This document shows, in pieces, positions 39,504-52,300 of a stretch of 64,000 nt of DNA. The stretch is taken from positions 997,001 to 1,061,000 of the forward strand of contig OY987266.1 of assembly GCA_963920665.1 (NCBI GenBank), in the 5' to 3' direction. Position 1 is the first letter of the stretch. Every line of letters begins with the position of its first letter. The DNA is from Straminergon stramineum. Its lineage: Eukaryota; Streptophyta; Bryopsida; Hypnales; Calliergonaceae. The position numbers were made by a program, and so were the translations under genes. The notes under the pieces were generated by a model. The model had not been told where the DNA came from and did not search any database. It saw only the letters and a list, made by a program, of their open reading frames with translations.

Positions 39504-40772
39504 GCTTTGAAGACCGGCAAGGACCTCAAATGACTGGAAAAGTTTTCCCAAATGTTTGTCACATATGACATTTTGGGAGGGGGGGGGATAGTATTTTGAA
39601 GTACCATTTTTTTGGAGATACAATCTGAAATTTTCACAACTTCACCTTGTGACCCCCTCACCCTTTTGTGGAATTGTTTCAAAACATAACATTGCAAATG
39701 CCTTAGACCCTTACTTGAAGAAGTCTATGATTTGAGGGTTTTAGTGATTCATAAATGACTATAAATTTGATTTTTCTTTGTCACATGCCTTCTTAGAAAA
39801 TTTACAACAATACTTACAAAAATAAAACTATAAATAGTGGCCCCTAATTTTTTACAATATATCACCTAAGGCACATCATTTTGGCAAAAATTTGCCAAAT
39901 GAAATAGTACTAGAGTGTAGTTCTAAGTATTGCAAAGTACTCATTAGAATAGTAACTACACCTAAAAGCGCATGAATAAGCTATGTGGCATGATTAGTAT
40001 GCTTTAGAAAATGAATAACAATTTTTGTGCATTGGTGAAGGACTACAAATCAAAACGCAAGTGGCTCCATAATTTTTAGACACATTGTGAATTAGTTACA
40101 AATTTTTAGAGATGCAAGGTGTAGGGTTCAAAAAGTGTCATGTAGGTGATGCCCATCAAGAAATCACACTAGTAGTATCCAAACATGAAGTTCAAACAAC
40201 ATAAAGTACACCCAAAATAGACCACTTGTAAGGTTGCCACCTCTTCATTGCTATAAATAGAGTTGCACACTTTTCAAAATGGCCCTTAACTCCATCTTAC
40301 AATTGTCCTTGTAATGCATACCATTTTAGGTATCCTCCTTATTGAGTTTCCCTTCAAAAATAGGGGTCAATTTTAAAGAGTGCTCCATTTTATGTGTGGT
40401 TACCTTACCTACCAAAGATGTCTTAAAAAAAGGATGAAAAGTAAATTTCATACTTCTTGTGCCTAAACCGCAAAAAATCAAAGAGATAGCAAACAATCCC
40501 AAAACCCTAAACTCAATAAGAAAATAGTACTAGGACATAGTCATAGTACTAACAATATCAATTTCTTGAAATTGAAAAACACAATAAATAGTATAAGTAT
40601 TTCTTTCAATCATCTTCAAGCAATTGGTTTTTAGAAGGAAAAATGACACTTTGGAAGCAATGCGAGTGCAAGACACAAACTAAAATGAATAGAAGACCAT
40701 TCTAACCCCTCCTTTGTTAGGTTTTGTGTGGATTTTTCTTAGTACATAGTCAAGGGGAAATCTTGAGCTTCT

Positions 40773-41002
40773 TTAACCCTTAAAGGATGTTGTGGCCATA
40801 TTTCAACCAATGAACAATATAAAATCCTTCTATGTAGGATAGAAGTGCAACTATCCATTCTTGGAATTTTGTATGAAAAAGAGAGGTATTGTATAATAGT
40901 TTGACTTTCAACAAGTGATTTAAGAATTTTTTTAAACCAATGACTTATACATGAGTAAAAGAAATGAGTTTCCACAGTCACCACTTGTCCTTTTAGGGTT
41001 AA
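40773..41002. mobile_element. TTAA-bordered MITE, ~230-bp subfamily (copy in inner right arm)
   Basis: Starts TTAACCCTTAAAGGATGTTG and ends TGTCCTTTTAGGGTTAA. It is the mirrored counterpart of 6303-6540, with matching sequence flanking it on both sides in the two arms, so the pair descends from one insertion that was duplicated with the arm. Confidence 0.86.
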
Positions 41003-41269
41003 AGGACATAAAAGGTGCCGCAAGGAATAGCTGCAGTATCATGTTGTGGAGGTCACAAACATCACAATTTTATGCATAAGTCTAAGTAAGGTTTATTATA
41101 GAGGTCTATGGATCAATTCTTTTAAATTTTATAATTAATTCTTCTAATCCCATAAAAATTTGGATTTTATCATCCTATGCCATTGCTTTTTACTTTGAAA
41201 TGCTAATAGATTTGAAATTTGACTTTACCCAATTATGCACTTTGCAACTTTGTTGTACATGAATCATCC

Positions 41270-42298
41270 TTAATCCCTAAAGGACAATTGTTCGTGGAAA
41301 GGACAATTGAAAATCCTAGTAGGTTCTTACAAAGTCAATTTTGGAAAGATGTTCACAAAATTTTGACACAAGTTGTGAGCCACAGTTGCTAGCATGTGAG
41401 CCTAGGATCTTGAGCCCATGAGCTTAGGAGCCTAGGCTCCTATGTCTTGGTACCTATATTATAGGTACTTTCTATAGTTATAAGATTTTTATAATTATAG
41501 GTGTCTATATTGTAGGTAACTATGTTATAACTTATAAGCACCTTCCATGGTTATAGGATGTTTATATAATAAGTGCCTAATTATATTATGGGTGTCTATG
41601 CTTTAGGTACCTATGTTATAGGCACCTTCTATGATTATACTATATTTATATATATTATAGGTACCTATGTTACAAGCACCTTACATGGTTATAGGATACT
41701 CATATTGTAAGTATATATGTTATAAGTACCTTCAATAGTTGTAGAATATCTACTTACACCTAGGTTCAAGACTCATAGGTTTGCATTTCTAGGCTCACAT
41801 GCTAGCGTCATTGAGTTGTGAACATGTCCCCCATAAGTGGGAATATACTTTTTTTCCCTAATTGTGAGCATGCCTGGATCAAAGTTATGCTTCCCAAAAC
41901 CTATTTTTCTAATGGGAAATTTTTGCAAAACTCCTCTTTTACTTTTGAAACTTGTTAGGTGTGTAACTTACATGATACAAGATGAAAATCTCCAAAAAAT
42001 AACCATGTATAGTGTTAAAATCTCACTTTAGGATGACTTAAAGTCTTTTGGCCTTATTGGGTAGGGTTGGAAAAAACCTTTTTCTTCCAATTTCAAACGT
42101 TATAATCTTTCAATCTATGTGGTCAAAGTTTCTGATTTTTTTTCCATACATTCCCATAGTAGTGTAGTACAAACTTCTACTCTTGAATTTTGAAAAAGAA
42201 ATTCTTTCATTTTTTTCTCACTACCCTAAAAAGTGGCCCTAAAACTAGCAGTTTTTCACAATTTGTGCCAAATTGTGCCTCGATCCTTTAGGGGTTAA
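41270..42298. mobile_element. 1029-bp TTAA-bordered element carrying a minisatellite
   Basis: Starts TTAATCCCTAAAGGACAATTG and ends CGATCCTTTAGGGGTTAA. The left arm shows both outer flanks and one end of this element (5885-6049) but lacks most of the body, which fits an internal deletion there. No transposase frame is visible. Confidence 0.72.
41445..41760. repeat. Minisatellite with GGTACCTATGTTATAGGCACC-like units
   Basis: Four to five degenerate units of roughly 65-80 bases. Each has a core like TACCTATGTTATAAGCACCTT, followed by CNATGGTTATAGGAT and an AT-rich spacer. The core is partly palindromic (GGTACC, TATAGGTACCTATA). It lies inside the TTAA element; the left arm lacks it. Confidence 0.75.
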
Positions 42299-44228
42299 AA
42301 CTTCAGAAATAGATATACTTACAAGTTGTCCTTTTTTTTGGCAGCACGGGGCCAGATTGTACCATTCCAAAATAAATGTTTACTTTTTGCCAAGAAAAAA
42401 TAATCTTTTTTCGCTAGAAATTTTCCATTTCTATTTTAAATGCAGATGAATTTGCCAAATTTGGATGAAAAAGTGTATGAATATGATTGAAAAGTATTTT
42501 TTGGTCCAAAAGATGGATGAATGTAGAAATGCAATATTTCACCAAATTTTAAGTGATCGCCACCTTGGTACTTTCTCAAAAAGTAAAAAAAAGGGCTATT
42601 TACAACTTTGAAGCAAAAGCAAATTCAAGGAAAATAGAGAATTTTGGTCTAGAAATGGAGATATTGAACTTCCAAAGTTCATTTGAGGAGGGTAACAACA
42701 ATTACCAATAGATTCATTAATCAATTCCTAATAATCTTTTGCATTCTTGGGCCCCCCCAAAGTAGAAAAATGAATTATTGTTTGCATCTTTTACTACTAC
42801 CTATGTTTATGAAAAAGACCCATGATCCCTTTGTAAAATACAAAAGAATCATAGGTCTTTTCTAGAAAAAAAGGGAATATGATCTAGTGGTTGAGAAATA
42901 AGACACTGAAAAATCAACACTTGCATTCACTTTGTAAAAGATTTCTACTCATTCCTTGTTTGTTCACTTCTTTGCTCTGGAAACCCCCAAGGTTGGAGTT
43001 TGTTGGCAAACTCTCATGTGGCAATAGTGTGCACTTAGGGCAAAAATTCCTAGGCATTTGAAAAAAGGAAATTCCATGTGGTCCGTCATTTAGGGATTAA
43101 TTATTTGGCTTACATGGCTTGACCGTAACGCCTCTTGTCTTAAGAATGTTGTGGTCAGATTGCAAATTGGAAGGTCTATGGGAGACGTTCACAAACCATA
43201 CTTGTGTTGTTGAAATGTACTACATATGAACTCAAACTATGGATCAATTGTATTAACAAAGATAAGTATAGAGCGTCCAAAGACGAATAAATAATGGAAG
43301 TCAGGAGAATACGACAAGATTAGAAGGATGAATGAAAAAAGGAGTTGTGATAGTAATAGTAAGGTGAGCAAAATTCCAACACACACACTCACTCACAACT
43401 ACCTTTTCATGCAAGAACAAGAATCGGTAGAATCAGAGTTGGAGAAGATGTCGCTACGCAATTGGTTGTGTGAAGAGACTTGGAGTATATACTAGGGGCA
43501 CAAAAGCACATTATTGTCAGTGAGTATGAGTGAAATAAGTGAGCATAGTCATTTCTTGGAGTTGTAGAATTTACTAGTGTTGATGCGCTTTGTTGAGTGT
43601 GATGATAGGTTAAAATTATCTTGTTGATGTTTTGGCTATAGTTGTTGATCTATTGTCGATGGAGCAACTAGATGATGGATCATTTGTTTTAGTCAATAAT
43701 AGTACGGAGTATCAATGTGAAACAAGCATGAGTTGTTGGAGACACAATCGATACTTGTGGGCAACAATTTAGCTAGCAATTCATGATCTGTTGAGAGAAA
43801 GCACTTAGATGAGGCAAATTGGGAGGACTATTTTCTGCATCTAGAAATGTGGTGGGACAATCACGAATCTAAGAGGAATCCTAAGGCTCATGATTTCCAA
43901 CATAAGGTTTCAAAGAAAACTTTGTAGATAAATGGGTGGTATCACCAACTTGGACTAAGATTAGGTTTTCTAGAGGGTAGTGAAATGAAAATTGATTAGG
44001 GTGCTATTGAAGGTTGTTAGGTGGTTTTATGCATGTTTTGGAGCGATTTGCTACGAAGCTTGAGTAAGTAGGTGGTTTGGTTAGAGAATCTACCTCCTGG
44101 TATATAGTAGGGACAAAGTTAATGCTAATTTCTTTGTTCTGTATCTTTTCCGTAAGAAAATGGTCTTGGATTGCAATATGTTTTGTATGAGCATGGAGAA
44201 CTCGGTTGCTAGCTAGTTGTATGCATGA

Positions 44229-45350
44229 CTAGTTGTCACTAAAAATAGAGTTCAAAAGATTTAGTGGTTCACCTAGTTCTTGTAATAGTTGATGTAGATA
44301 TAATATGTCTTTTGTACCTTCGCTCAACACTTGATATTTAGCTTTGGTAGTAGACAAAGAAACCATTGGTTGAATCTTGGTAGACCATAGAATGTTGTTG
44401 GTTTCCAATTTGTAAATGATACCGGAAGTAGAACGCTTAGTGTCGAGGTCGTGCCCCCTATTCACATCTATGTAAGTGTATAGCAACCCCAGATTGTTTG
44501 TTGCAAACCACATACTGTAGTTTATTGTGCCATTTACATATCACAATATACATTTAGTTGCTTGTAGGTGAGCTACCTCTAGTTCAGTCATATATTAACT
44601 GATGGAGCTTATGGCAAAGAAAATGTCTAGCCAAGTGTTTGTTACATAATTGAGACTTCCAATGAGGGACATATAGAACCTTGGGTTGACCTTTGACGTT
44701 CCAATATGTTGAGATAATTGAGTATTGGGATCCATAGGGAGGTTTGTTGGGTTGCAATTTTGAAGGCCAAAGCGCTCCAAGAGTTTGTTGATGTACAAAG
44801 ATCTTAGTGTACACAATCTTGGCCCCAAGGTAGTTTGTTGCATCACTGAGATCAATCAATTCAAATTATTGTTTCAATGCTTGTTTGAGATTGGAGATTT
44901 TGAGAATGTCATTGCTAGTAATTAGCAGGATGTCAACATAAACTAGGACAATAAGAATTTTCTCATCTCTAAAACAATAGTAGAGATTTGTATTGGCTTC
45001 ATTTTTAAGCAAACCTTGTGAGAGAAGCTAATTGTCAATGGTGGCATACCATGTTCGTAGTGATTGATGTAGGCCGTAGAGTGCCTTTTTAATCGAGCAA
45101 ACTTTTATTGGATCATTACAATACGGGAAGCCTTCCTAAATTTCCATGATAATGTGTTCATGTAAATTACCATTTAAAAATGCAATGATCACATCCACAT
45201 GAAGAAGTGGCCAACTGCACTTAGCAGCAAGGGAAAATTTGATCCTACTAGTAGACCATTTGACAATTGGTGAAATTTTTTTATTATAATCTATCTAGTC
45301 TTTTTGTTGGATCCTTGTGCTATGACACAAGCCTTTTTTTTCCACATTTC
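44229..45350 (-). pseudogene. Copia RT-RNase H region, broken
   Basis: RNase H part: NRGHDLDTKRSTSGIIYKL (44229-44513), with the conserved DTRRSTSGY-like box and LSTTKAKYQ. The C-terminal part of reverse transcriptase lies at 44584-44859 with YMSLIGSLNYVTNTWLDIFF, the usual YRSLVGSLLYLTxTRPDI box. Further RT sequence extends toward 45350 but is frame-broken. Confidence 0.82.
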
Positions 45351-46030
45351 TTGAGGGACCTTTATTTATTTTTGAATAGCCATTTTGTTGTAATAGACTT
45401 CATTTGAGGTTCTCTATTTATGACTTTCCAAATTTGATTTTTGCTAATTGACTAGATTTCGGTAATAATATCTTGTTTCCAGTTGTTGTCTAAAATGGCT
45501 TCATCGTGATTTAAGTGTTCATCTAGGACTTCATTGAATAAAAGACAAAAATAATCAAGTTTAGAAGTCTGTTTGCATAATCTAGGGTTTTTTGACAAGG
45601 TCGTGGGAAGAAGTGATAGGGATTATTTGTGGGAGATTATTGACAAGGTCTAATACTAGGACATCATAATGAGGGTTTGCCATGGTTTGGTGAGTTTTGG
45701 TGGTGATTTGGGTCCTCTAGTATTGACTTGATGGTGGATTGAATTTGGCTCGATGCTAAAGTTGTTAGTATCAGGGTATAATCATTTCAAAGGCTATGAG
45801 ATGGTTCTATTGTTTTTTGGAAGAGGTTTTGAATCCTTTTCCAAAATATCTACAACTGAGGGCAGTGCTTCTAAAGAAAGAGGATCAATAGTCTCACTTG
45901 GTGAAGATTGGTGGTAAAAACCTATCATGGATTTGTCAAATACAACGTCTGAACTTAATACAATTTTTCTATTATTTGGGTCAAATAGTCTATAGACCTT
46001 CTTATGGGGTTCATAACCAAGGAATATACA

Positions 46031-47117
46031 CTATCGACTTTTATGATCTAGCTTGTGTTGATTGTCTTTTGGGACATGATAATATGCAATACATCCAAAT
46101 ATTTTGAGGTGGTTAATACAAGGTTTCTTACCAGAGTATTTTTCTTCCGGCATCATTCCATTATTGGCACAAGTTGGGCTTTGATTCACAAGATAATTTG
46201 TTGTGAATACAACTTCACTCCATAAATAATTTGGTAGTTGAATTTTTGTTGACATGCATGTGGCATGTGCAATAATTGTCTGATTTCTCCATTCAGCTAT
46301 ACCGTTCTATTGCGAAGTGTATGCTTGTGTCAATTGCTTTGTAATTCCATGAAGATTACAATAACTGTTGAATTCTAAGGATATATATTCACCTCTACGA
46401 TCGGTTTGGAATATCATTATTTTATTGTTGGTTTTAGCTTCTATCATTGCTCAAATTTTTTTGAAGAAGTGAAAGATTTAATCTTTGTTGTGCAAAAAAT
46501 AAATCCAACTTTTTCTTAAATAGTCATTGGTAAACACTAAAACATAATGAGATCTGCTTAATGAAATCATTGGCATAGGACCAATAACATCAAATTGTAT
46601 TTTGTTTGTGGATTTGGATGCCCTGGATTTAGATTTTGAAGGGAAACAATGTTGATGTTGTTGCCTTGCTAGGCACTCTTGATATACTGTAGGTGGAGGA
46701 GATAAATTCGGTGGTAGTCCAATGACACAAGAATTGCTAGAAAGATGGTTGATTGCGTTGTAATTGAGAAGACGAAAACGTTTATGCCATAATGTTGCAA
46801 TATTTGGGTGATGCACCATATATGCTTGCGGTGTTTTGAAAAAACAATATAATCCATTCATGGGGTCTCAATGTCCAATTGTATCAAGTCTATTGTGATT
46901 TTTCTTGTCTAATATCCAACAATGTCAATAAAAAAACAATGATGTTTCCATCGTCAGCAATGGATCCTACAAATATAAGATTTTTTTTCATACTAGGGAC
47001 ATACTTAACATTAGTGATCTTTATTTTTTCAGCATCAATACAAATATTGGAGGTGCCTGTCACTCTTACAACATGTGATTCTCCCCCATTTGATCTTAAC
47101 TTCTTGAATTGTAACAC
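46031..47117 (-). pseudogene. Copia GAG-pre-integrase and integrase region, broken
   Basis: 46890-47117 carries the pre-integrase motif VKYVPSMKKNLIFVGS. 46478-46861 holds the zinc-binding segment LWHKRFRLLNYNAI and the start of the catalytic core, FDVIGPMPMISLSRSHYVLV, then FTNDYLRKSWIYFL. 46031-46255 holds the integrase end (HLKIFGCIAYYHVP). Frames are interrupted by stops. Confidence 0.82.
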
Positions 47118-47259
47118 TCGAAGAGCTAGGTTACAAATTGTCTAAATTTTGACTATTTGCAAGAATGTTTCCAAAGGCACTGCTATCCATAAAACATGGG
47201 TTGTATCAACCCCAATACTCAATCAAGGCTTCACCAAAGAATTCAACAAAATTGGTCAT

Positions 47260-47871
47260 GAGGGGACCCTTTGTAGGAGCACTTGCATTACTAGGATTAG
47301 ATCTACAATCTCTAGCAAAGTGTCCTATTTTCCACAACTATAACAAATGAGTAGCGGGTGTATGTATGGATAAAAACCTCCACTGGTAGGAAAAGGAATA
47401 AAGCCTTAAGGATCACCGTACCTTCTTCAAGGTCATCCACGGAATTGGTTGTTTCTTTGTACTCACCTTTTCTTATCAAATGTGGTTGCAAGGGCCTCCT
47501 CTTCTCTGAGTTGCAGTGCTCTGTGATTTCTGCGATGAGGATGTGATTGAGTAAGCAAACTACAAGAAAATTTGATCAAATGTCATAGTGACGTTCAAAT
47601 GAGTAAGAGTTTCTATAGTACTCTCGAAGCTTCTTGGCAAATTGTTCAAAACCAACTGAATCAAGGTCTTATCAGTTACTTGTTCTCCCATGCTGGCGAG
47701 CAACTTCCAATCTTTCTTCAAGTAATCTTCAATAGATTTTCCTTCTACTAGTTTCATCGAATGAAGTTGGCTCATCAAAGTCAATACTTGAGTTTGATCA
47801 CCCAACTCATATGTGGTCTTAAGCACGATCCAAGCCAAAGCAGGATCATTGTTGACTTTCATCTTTTCCAC
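47260..47871 (-). pseudogene. Copia gag (UBN2-type) with frame-shifted zinc knuckle
   Basis: 47560-47871 reads AWIVLKTTYELGDQTQVLTL and SMKLVEGKSIEDYL, then a region ending LPRSFESTIETLTHL, the plant Copia gag (UBN2) pattern. Near 47310-47345 a CCHC knuckle (GHFARDC) is preserved, but a single-base loss in an A run shifts its first cysteine out of frame. Confidence 0.8.
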
Positions 47872-48615
47872 TTGTGCTGCACTATGGTTTTTCCCTTTTA
47901 TATTTGTCGGAAATGTGCTTGGATTGAATTTTTATTCAATGACTCCCTAACAATTTTCTCTGTGTAGTATTGCCCTCATTTTAAGGCTCTACACATAATA
48001 GTTAGACATTTTAGTGAGATTGTTAGAGTCACCTATTGATACATTCTTTCCTTCACTCATGTTGCTAGATCTCTCTCTTTGGTTCCTCTCATAATATTCA
48101 CAAACTATAGATCGTGAACTTCAACGATCCTTCTATAGATTCAAGGCTCGCTTTGATCTCAAACTAGCAAAGACGTTTTTGACTTGCTTAATCTATTACC
48201 TTCTCTGACTATGTAACACAAACTTTCTTCTTCATACTATCGCTTTGATACCATGTTAAAACGTACTACACAAGAACTCAAGTGATGGATCAATTGTATT
48301 AACCTTTGAAGGGACTAAGAGCTCTTTGCAGGTGTTTAGTATATTATGTATTTATTGATATTTGATTAGAAAAACATTGACCAAATACTTTTCAATACAA
48401 AGTAAATTAATGATTTTGATAGTACATAAATAACAATGTATCACAATTCATATATTACACCATAGTTGAGGAGTTATAAGGCAAAATATAAGTCGTATAG
48501 AGGACCCCCAAGGCCTTTCTTAGGGTTACCACAACATCCAAGGATGAATAAATAATGGAAGTCAGGAGAATAAGACAAGACTAGAAGGATGAATGAAAAA
48601 GGAACCGTAACAATA

Positions 48616-48890
48616 CACTCACTCGCATCGGGAAAAAGCCTCCCATTGCATCAATATTGTTGCAATATTGATGCAATGGCTGAATAGTCCAATATAGAAA
48701 TTGCATTGTTGCAATATTGCAAATAGTATTGCAACAATACATTTTAATACAGTTTTAGTAGATTTGCTAAAAATGTACTACTGCAGTACTATTGCAATTC
48801 TATTGCAGTAATGCAACAGTCTAATTTCTATATTGGACTGTTCAACCATTGCAACAGTACTGATGCAATGGGGGGTTAGTTTCCTGATGA
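48616..48890. mobile_element. 275-bp foldback MITE with 9-bp target duplication (Mutator-like)
   Basis: Inserted in the right Copia LTR. GTAACAATA is present at 48607-48615 and 48891-48899. Long inverted ends of about 95 bases share CCCATTGCATCA and the block CAGTCCAATATAGAAATT or its variant. The interior is dominated by TTGCAATATTG-type words. A 9-bp duplication with long inverted ends is typical of Mutator-like MITEs. Confidence 0.8.
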
Positions 48891-49317
48891 GTAACAATAA
48901 GGTGAGCGAAATTGAAGGTCTGCGAGCTCTACCCAAACAGAGTCGATACCTTTCTACGGCGTTTCGGCAGCACCTGGTTGCATACAGGCTTCATCAACTC
49001 CCGGACTCACATGGAGATGAGACTTGTCGCTTGCCAAGATGAGTGACTTCACGTAATTTCAGGGCTTCCTCTCGGGTTTGTTCTGTTAGGCGTCTTGTTT
49101 CCGTTTGGTTTCTGAAAATTAGTAAAAAGAAAAAAAAGAAGGCTTGCCAGGGTCTGTCCTCTGGTTCTCTTCTACTGTTCCTCTTTATTTCAATGGGAAT
49201 TGTATATGTAATTTAAAAGAAAAAAAGATTTCTACACATCGCAATATTATAATCTCATCCAAAAGAGTAAAATAGCAAAACACATCAAAGAAACTCAACA
49301 AAGTTTCACAAGTGATT

Positions 49318-52300
49318 CCACGTGGACATGGTTTGCAACTTCCTGCTGTAAAACATTAGAGCATCACAAATTTCCAATCAACCAAGAAATCATGCCAAAG
49401 TACCTCGCTCACTAGAAAAAACTGGGACAGGGTGAACATTCTGGAATGCTTACTTTATACATCCCGTTGCCAGTACGAAACCAAACCGTCGTCAACCGTC
49501 AAACTCATCCACAAACCCGCTTTCAAAAGGGCACCAAATGGACGACCGAAATGAACATAATCAAACCGACAGGAAACCACCTCCAAATCAGAAAAAAAGG
49601 ACAAATTAACATTGAAAATGAAAGTTCGACACCACAGACTGTGTCCATGAAAACCTCAACCACGAAACTTAGGCCATGAAACACGGCTGAGAGAAGAACT
49701 AGCATTCACGAGACAGTATCTAAACAGGAAGGACGAAGCCACAAGATCTAACAAATGGACTCACTCCAACACTGCTCTGCTCAGCCCGACACCCAAGCGC
49801 AATGTGCCTTACAAGCACACCGCAACAAGAAAATAAAATCGCTGACTATATCCTACAATTCTCGCTGGTTAAACTATCGCGCTCCAAAGCACACACTGTC
49901 AAAATTTACCAACGATCTGGACGCTCTTCTGCAGGTCGACCACTCCCAACGACGGGACGCTGACCCAGAGGCCGGCCTGCGGTGAACCGAGGGGGAGCAT
50001 AAGCTCCAGGCCGAGGCTCGTACGCATCTCCCCGCGCACCCGGAGCTTCGTAAGCAGCGCGACGGACTGGAGGCTGATAGGCTCCAGGGGGAGGACCATC
50101 GGGGTCACCCTGGCGAGCGCGAGGCGGCTGATAGCGGTTCGAAGGAGGAGGAGGAGCGTCACCCTCGCCTTCCACCTGGCGATCCGTTTCACGGGACGGA
50201 GCGAAGCCGCCTCGGCCAAAAAGAGGCCGACGTTCCTCCGGATGGGGACGAACGTCTCGGCGGTCGCGGTCATCACGCCGTAGATCCTCGCCACTCTCCA
50301 TCTTCTTGCGAAGGGAAGGCGGGATGAACTTCCCAGGCTTGTCATCAAGCCTGGCACGCAAAGCCTCCTCCCTCTCGCGCTTCTCTCTCTCCTCGGCTGC
50401 AATCTCGGCCTGACGTTGCTTGGCAGCCATTTCCTCCAATTTCGCACGACGCTCCGCTTCTTCCTTGCGTTTGCGCTCTTCCTCTGAAAAAACAAAACAA
50501 GCAGTTCATCAACCCCAAGTAGAAACGAAAAAATTCCACGTCACTCTCAACGTGATCTCACGACGATCCACTTTGTAATCCTCACGAATTGAAGAGCAAA
50601 AAAACAAATTGTTCACATTCCATAAATGTCACTATTCCCATAATCGCTTCTTAGAATCGCTTGTTTGGAATCATGGACCCACACAACTCATTTCCAACGG
50701 GAACCATGACTTTCGACACAAGAAAATTCCAATGACTTCTTAGACTCTCCCCATTCGAGTTACAGACGATCATATTTAGGATATAATACTCGAACATTGT
50801 CCAGGAACACCAAAATAGGACTAGCTACAGCACATGAGCCTCAGGGACAGTGGTAGGTATCCACAAAAGCAGAAATGAAATACCCACCTTCCCGCTTGCG
50901 AGCCTCCTCTTCTTCCTGAATCTTCAGAAGACGCTGCTCCTCCAGTCTCTTGAAGTATTCCTTCTTGCGCCGGATTTCGCGTTCCTGGGATCTCATAGCC
51001 CGCTCCTCAGCAAGCCTTTCCTCCCGCAAACGCTTCAACCTCTCAAACTCCCCTTTTCGGCGGCTCACAACTTGAACTTGGAAAACGTCCTGAATTCCCC
51101 CCAAAAAAGGACAGGCATCACAGTCAGATTCAACAACAAGAAAGTCACAAAGAAGTGGGCATACAAAGCATGACCACCGAAACATACCTTGTCTGCGGCC
51201 ATTCGAATGATCCGGTTCTTCTCAACCACGTCGGTCTCATGCTGCTTCCTGCTCTGCTCAATGGCTTGCTGCAAGAACCCCAAAACAAAGCTCGTATTAA
51301 CATCCACAAAAATCAGAAACAAACACAAGTATTCATCCCACGAAACGCCTGCTGCGAACTCACCTCCTGCTGCTGTTGATAAAAGCTCTCGTCATCCCGG
51401 AGACGCTTGTGGTAAGCCTCTTCGATCAAGGGTCTCTCCTCCTCACGCTTCGCACGTTCCAAATGGTCCATAGTCTTCGAGAGCTTCAGAAGCTTGCGCT
51501 CCATCTCCTGCCGCTCTTTCATTTGCTCACTCAAAGCCTCTTCCATAAGCAGCTGCTTGGTCAGTTTCGTAACGTCCTGCAGTTTCATCCGTCCATTCAT
51601 TTCAGTCAACACTCGTTCACCCATCGGACATACAAGGTTCACATCAGAATCCCCCAGGATTCCATAAAATACAACTATCATAATCACTGAGCACGAGGGA
51701 AAACCGATGCAAGTGACGGCGGCACACCAATAACGAGCACGAAACGAGAGAATTAGTCGCTTACTCCATCCACAGCAGCTCCTTTCTTGCCCTTCTTGCC
51801 CTTCCGTTTCTCGGCCTCGGCGAGCAACGCACGGGCTTCTTCGAGTTCCTTCTCTTCAATCTCTTTGCGAATCCTCGCTTCCTCTCGCCTAGCGGACTCG
51901 TTCGCCAGCCTCTTAGCCTCAGCTTCTTCGGTCAGACGTTGCTGCTTCAGACGCTTCGACTCTTCCTCTCTCTCCTATTGGGGGGCGGGGGAGAAAACAA
52001 ATTCAGAAAAAACATCAGTCTTCTACACCGGAGTCCCCAACAATCCAAGGATAAAACATGAAGTCGAAGCACATTCCAAACTGCCGAGATCACATCCCAA
52101 ACTGCCAAACAGAGCTAACTTGAAAAAAACAAGAAACTTGGCGGAAGTCTTGCCAGCTGCGGCTTAACGAAGTCAAAAAACGAACCATTTCAAGCATTTG
52201 TCGCTCCTGTTCTTCTTTACGACGCTCGATCAAAACCTTGCGCGCAAGAAGCTTCTTATGTTCCTTCTCGACCACCGCTTGAAGCTCACCGAAAGGTAAA

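Larger units (their letters stand above)
39515..42960. repeat. Inner right arm of the inverted repeat (diverged)
   Basis: Inverted, mirrored homology to 5470-7340 as listed for that arm. It is longer because it keeps a full TTAA element (41270-42298) that is mostly deleted on the left, and because of a small hairpin insertion near 42800-42865 (AAAAAGACCCATGATC and its inverted partner). No gene recognised. Confidence 0.82.
43208..48913 (-). mobile_element. Degenerate Ty1/Copia LTR retrotransposon
   Basis: Domain order on the minus strand is gag, zinc knuckle, protease region, integrase, reverse transcriptase, RNase H, which is the Copia order. A primer-binding site TGGTATCAAAGC (48242-48253, minus strand) lies next to the 5' LTR, one base from the usual plant initiator-Met site. 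LTR copies start at 43208 (TGTTGAAATGTAC) and 48254 (TGTTAAAACGTAC). They share GATGGATCAATTGTATTAA-like and GAATAAATAATGGAAGTCAG blocks up to about 43375 and 48913. The right LTR is split by two insertions (about 48305-48540 and 48616-48890). Outer ends and target duplication were not resolved. Frames are broken by stops and shifts, so it is inactive. Confidence 0.87.

Noticed and set aside
48616..48890. CRISPR-like or satellite array of TTGCAATATTG words
   Set aside because: The words are arranged as one inverted repeat with a 9-bp target duplication, not as spaced direct repeats.
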